NCBI GenBank assembly: GCA_964517585.1 | Contig: CAZFCB010000047.1 | Location: 1-8,241, forward strand | Reading direction: 5' to 3' | DNA: 8,241 bases | From: JAGORY01 sp964517585 | Lineage (GTDB): Bacteria; Patescibacteriota; Gracilibacteria; Peribacterales; Peribacteraceae | Part shown: in pieces, positions 6,101-8,241 of the stretch | Layout: the number at the start of each line of letters is the position of its first letter | How positions within the stretch are numbered: the first letter of the stretch is position 1 | Made by a program: the position numbers and the translations under genes | Notes under the pieces: generated by a model | The model's database searches: none | What the model was told of the DNA's origin: nothing | What the model saw: only the letters and a program-made list of their open reading frames with translations

Positions 6101-8241
6101 AGTAATATTCGCTATCAACTGCTTTTTGTCGTACAACGTTCCATGTCCTAGAAAAGAGGGCAACTGAAACTTTCGTATTAGGAGCCATCGACCCATTCGG
6201 ATTTAGCGTCACCACTTTGATGTTTGCACTTTCCCCCGCAGCGATGCCGTAGTCGTCACTCCGTACACCGACATAGACGTTTGATTTGTGGACAATAAAT
6301 GATCCTCGAGAACTTACGACTTGATTATTCTGATCTGTAAGATCCGCTTCGAGCGTCATGACCTGACTTACAGATTTGTCGTCAATGGACATCGGCAGTG
6401 AAAGTTGTAGCTGACCTGCCGCATCTAATGTTGTTTCCCCAGAGGTAACAATGCCTGTACTTCTCTCACAGTTGCGCCAACACCATGCATCTTCCAGTGC
6501 AAATGAGTACCACCCGTCAGTAAATTTATTGAAGAAATAGTCAGTGGACTCCAGTCTCCAGTGTACTTTTGCTCCAGACATAGGTGCGCCAAAGTAGTAG
6601 CCCCCCGTAATGTTGACGGTCGCAGTATCGTGATTCGCAAATTCATCTTTATCGGGAGAAACAGACACCTTGTACTCTGGCTTTCTGTAAGCCAAGACTG
6701 AGAAATTAGCGAAGGACTCACCTTCTATATCATCATCGGGTGTCAACGACATTGACATGGAATACATGCCAAGAGGCGCTTCTTTTGCAAGTGCCAAAGT
6801 GTCATGAAATGTTCCAAATGAGCTGAGTTTCAAATCTTTTACATATATTTCAACTCCATTCGTATCTCGTACGGTAACGTGAGCTGAGCGGGTTACATCA
6901 GGAACAATCAGCTTTCCACTGTCATCAAGAAATCGGACAATGCCTTTGAAGTAAACGGTATCACCAGCACCGTACAGCGGTCGCTCAGTATACAGTGTAG
7001 ACTGCAAGCGGTACTTTGCTGCTTCCGGAGAACGAAAGTCCGAATAGATACCGTCGAAATCATACGGCTGTACACCGTTATTCCAGTCACTGCCGACAAA
7101 AGCAAAATCGCCATTTTTTTCAGCAGTTACCCAAAATTCAGGCTGCCAGTCGTAACTGCGGTTCTTGAAATTCTTAAGAACAATTGGAGTATCAAAAAAG
7201 CCGTTTTTGTCCGTTGTTCCGGACACTTCGACTTTCCCTGAATCAGCATGAAAGCGTACTGAGGCCCCTGAGACTGGACTGCCTGTTTGTAAGTCCGTCA
7301 CCCACACCAGAGCTTTGCCTCGTGAATATTTCAGTGTCATTGCCATATTTGTGATCGCGAAAGTTCGTTCATCCTGATACGGCAATTTGTTGTACTCATT
7401 TACCCACTCAGGTGCACGCACAGACAGGAAGTACAGCCCAGGATTCAATGTTCCAAAAGTCTTCTCAAGATCAAGGGGTTGAGACTCCCATTCATTTCGC
7501 TTCGCCTTTGGTTTTACCTGCAGAGACGTATGGTTTTGTACAACATCTTTTGCCTCCGTGTTACTACTGTCGCCGTTTTGAACTTTTGTTCTTCGTATTT
7601 CAATAAATTTTTCGAACGGCAATGCGCCAAATTCAACATTGAGCTGACTGACATTCACATTATTGAGAAAGAACGTCGGTGGCTTTCCTTTTTCAAAAAT
7701 GCCAAAGCTTTTTCCCTCAGGATGTATGAAAACCCGTGGTGGTAGTGCTGGTGTCGTGAATGTCAGTGCATAGGGTTTCGTAATTTTCTGACCATAGTGA
7801 TCTTTCAGCGAACTTGCTAAAGATATGGTGTATTTCGTACTTGGCTCAAGTGTTGGATAGAAATATAGATGAGAAACACTTCTATCAGACATATCATCAC
7901 CTAATTGATCACCATATGCTGCAAAATCTATCTCTTTGAAGGTTTCCACATTTGGAGTAATGGAAATTGCCTTCGAAATTTCTTTGCCGTCCACCGGGCT
8001 CGAGAAATCGATAGCAACTGCTCCATCACGATAGCTGCCCTGAGTGACGGTAAAATCTCCAACCGTTGAAAAGTTGAGTGTAAAGTCAGCAGAACTACCA
8101 AGGTCACCGACGAGTCCTCGGATGCCCGATCGGACTGTCAAAGAATATCGTTCATTGAAACGCAGTGGCTGAGAAGGCGTAATGACAATCTTCTTTTTAT
8201 CGGTCACTCTTTTGTCTTCCGTACCGCCACTGTTTTTATAG
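3168..8241 (-). CDS. yfhM: Bacterial alpha-2-macroglobulin, N-terminus beyond window
   Basis: This is a giant thioester protease-trap protein, anchored in the periplasm or cell envelope in known cases, that captures attacking proteases after bait cleavage. Numbering here runs from a GTG at 8207, but the frame stays open to the edge (11 more codons) and the GTG sits inside an Ig-like domain, so the real start and signal or lipobox are upstream. Order: end of a Big_5-like domain (1-50); a second one (about 51-155); a poorly recognised MG-like stretch (160-290); MG domains with TERPLYGAGDTVYFKGIV (407-424, the A2M_N/MG2 hallmark) and YRKPEYKVSV (507-516); the bait-region domain (about 774-980); the A2M domain with TAYWNPSIVTDKEGRATVSF (986-1005); the thioester domain (about 1180-1490) with YGCAEQT (1194-1200), GGFGYW (1246-1251) and TTQST (1434-1438); and a C-terminal MG domain (about 1505-1679) ending near MYFPEVFG (1661-1668). 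The length is like or above the roughly 1,650-residue E. coli protein. It is upstream of and overlaps pbpC. Confidence 0.95.
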   Translation of the reverse strand, partial: YKNSGGTEDKRVTDKKKIVITPSQPLRFNERYSLTVRSGIRGLVGDLGSSADFTLNFSTVGDFTVTQGSYRDGAVAIDFSSPVDGKEISKAISITPNVETFKEIDFAAYGDQLGDDMSDRSVSHLYFYPTLEPSTKYTISLASSLKDHYGQKITKPYALTFTTPALPPRVFIHPEGKSFGIFEKGKPPTFFLNNVNVSQLNVEFGALPFEKFIEIRRTKVQNGDSSNTEAKDVVQNHTSLQVKPKAKRNEWESQPLDLEKTFGTLNPGLYFLSVRAPEWVNEYNKLPYQDERTFAITNMAMTLKYSRGKALVWVTDLQTGSPVSGASVRFHADSGKVEVSGTTDKNGFFDTPIVLKNFKNRSYDWQPEFWVTAEKNGDFAFVGSDWNNGVQPYDFDGIYSDFRSPEAAKYRLQSTLYTERPLYGAGDTVYFKGIVRFLDDSGKLIVPDVTRSAHVTVRDTNGVEIYVKDLKLSSFGTFHDTLALAKEAPLGMYSMSMSLTPDDDIEGESFANFSVLAYRKPEYKVSVSPDKDEFANHDTATVNITGGYYFGAPMSGAKVHWRLESTDYFFNKFTDGWYSFALEDAWCWRNCERSTGIVTSGETTLDAAGQLQLSLPMSIDDKSVSQVMTLEADLTDQNNQVVSSRGSFIVHKSNVYVGVRSDDYGIAAGESANIKVVTLNPNGSMAPNTKVSVALFSRTWNVVRQKAVDSEYYYDSEPEDTFIRSQNLVTNEEGKITAQVRLDQSGQYRIVVTAKDSEGRESKAGWSIYAWGDTYFNWPRTNNDRVDIVVDKPEYKVGDTAKLIVKSPYQGPGVKALVTVERENVISKRIVDVTSNALPIEVPITEDLIPTAYVSVVIIKPRIGETFNEHGLDTGAPAFKVGYAKLLIDKSSKNLDISITTNKEKYVPGEKVEVSLAVKDAVGQPVQAELSLGVVDLSLLDLTGFQLPDLVSAFYYDRGLGVMTANMLTHLMERFKPGSKGGGGDGEEKKRGNFLDTAYWNPSIVTDKEGRATVSFVLPDNLTTWQLLALGSTKNTLVGAFAKNIIETKKVILRPVRPRFGVIGDKITLAAIVHNYLDEDRDFTVALSGSGFTHTGKKAQTIRIPKNASRKVSFPITVSETQTMLMNFTAKTAGAEDDIEESVPVYRFGVQQTNATANVTENRETEKVSIPTKSDASEGSLTVTVAPTLAVYLPTSLEFLSAFPYGCAEQTVSSFVPNIALAQLKSFDQFRNISAPELDKHVEIGLQKLYKFQRSDGGFGYWENSYDSYPYLTAYILQALKMTKDAGYAVDSNVTERAVSYLKSSLKGGRLSVYVTPETRAYGLFVLSEYGMHDVPALNTAYKTRLDLPIFSRAYLAMAYQKVGGSGNIKKAHDILEEVLGHVKIDPRGAHFEEVDNRSSYSMNTDQRTTAIVLQAMVRIQLDHALMPRIIRGMLASRTHGHWDTTQSTAMSVLSFVEYLKVSKELDYNEQVGIEIDDKKKLSATFKAPAMERKDVVMALSELPRGKDINVSVGKTGPGKLYYDIILSYFYTPDVIQPAEEGIGILRETKPLTKSDASMKVGTTQKVTLTMTVPQTRHFVAVESMLPAGYEPIDLKFATSQQKLLDNATNVFTSWRDYEKNQLWRFSHIEYRDDRIFMFAEELPPGVYTYEYLVRMTTPGTFHERPARVWEMYFPEVFGQTEGKWVDIRE
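4611..4622 (-). other. Thioester motif Cys-Ala-Glu-Gln of the A2M
   Basis: These codons read Cys1196-Ala-Glu-Gln1199 (numbered from the GTG at 8207), within FPYGCAEQT. In the family, the Cys thiol and Gln side chain form an internal thioester that covalently attaches to the trapped protease. Cys and Gln are both present, so the site should be competent. The second position is Ala, where the E. coli and Salmonella proteins have Leu and vertebrate proteins have Gly. Non-thioester paralogues such as YfaS lack the Cys, so this copy belongs to the reactive class. Confidence 0.9.
5262..5381 (-). other. Candidate protease bait region of the A2M
   Basis: Residues 943-982 (from the GTG at 8207) form a low-complexity, probably flexible stretch between the Ig-like strand ending LPDLVSAF and the conserved TAYWNP start of the A2M domain. 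The stretch starts with Tyr, Arg, Met and Leu residues, passes through MERFKPGSK (961-969), then a GGGGDGEEKKRG run (970-981). It offers sites for trypsin-, chymotrypsin- and elastase-like proteases. It lies about 215-250 residues before the thioester Cys, the same relative place as the bait region in E. coli A2M. Its boundaries are inferred. Confidence 0.6.

Noticed and set aside
8205..8207. GTG at 8207 as the start of the A2M gene
   Set aside because: The frame continues open to the window edge, and the codon falls in the middle of an Ig-like domain with no signal peptide after it, so it is an internal valine.
1..8241. Alternative genetic code with TGA read as Gly or Trp
   Set aside because: pbpC ends at TGA exactly after the BiPBP_C domain, and none of the three genes needs an in-frame TGA to be read through.

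Overview
The window carries three protein genes, all on the minus strand, packed almost without gaps. In transcription order (right to left) they are: a very large bacterial alpha-2-macroglobulin (A2M) open at the right edge of the window; a complete class A penicillin-binding protein of the PBP1C type, whose start overlaps the A2M stop by 8 bases; and, after a 51-base gap, the N-terminal 246 residues of an NDH-2-like FAD/NAD(P)H oxidoreductase that runs off the left edge. The plus strand holds only antisense reading frames that show no family motifs. There are no tRNA or rRNA genes, CRISPR arrays, insertion sequences or long repeats that I can see, and no gene-free stretch longer than the 51-base gap.

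The A2M-PBP1C pair is the main content. It is the conserved yfhM-pbpC module known from Escherichia coli and many other bacteria. The A2M traps proteases through a bait region and a reactive thioester. PBP1C polymerises and cross-links peptidoglycan, so the pair is read as a damage-and-repair or defence unit at the cell surface. Both key chemistries look intact: the A2M has a Cys-Ala-Glu-Gln thioester motif and a plausible glycine-rich and basic bait segment. PBP1C has its glycosyltransferase motifs, the SxxK, SxN and KTG transpeptidase motifs, and a C-terminal BiPBP_C domain. Translation of pbpC is probably coupled to that of the A2M gene. The oxidoreductase has its own extended -10 promoter in the short gap, so it may form a separate transcription unit although no intrinsic terminator separates it from pbpC.

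Organism: a bacterium using the standard code (TGA is the pbpC stop and none is read through), of moderate GC content, with dense same-strand gene packing and little use of clear Shine-Dalgarno sites. The tandem Ig-like (Big_5-type) domains at the A2M N-terminus and the CAEQ form of the thioester make me lean towards an uncultivated lineage such as the Candidate Phyla Radiation rather than a proteobacterium. This is inference from protein style only and is weakly supported.

I do not see a wholly new system. The points most worth checking are the bait segment, the lone cysteine pair in the A2M, the hairpin and start-site ambiguity at the A2M/pbpC junction, and the promoter in the pbpC/oxidoreductase gap.
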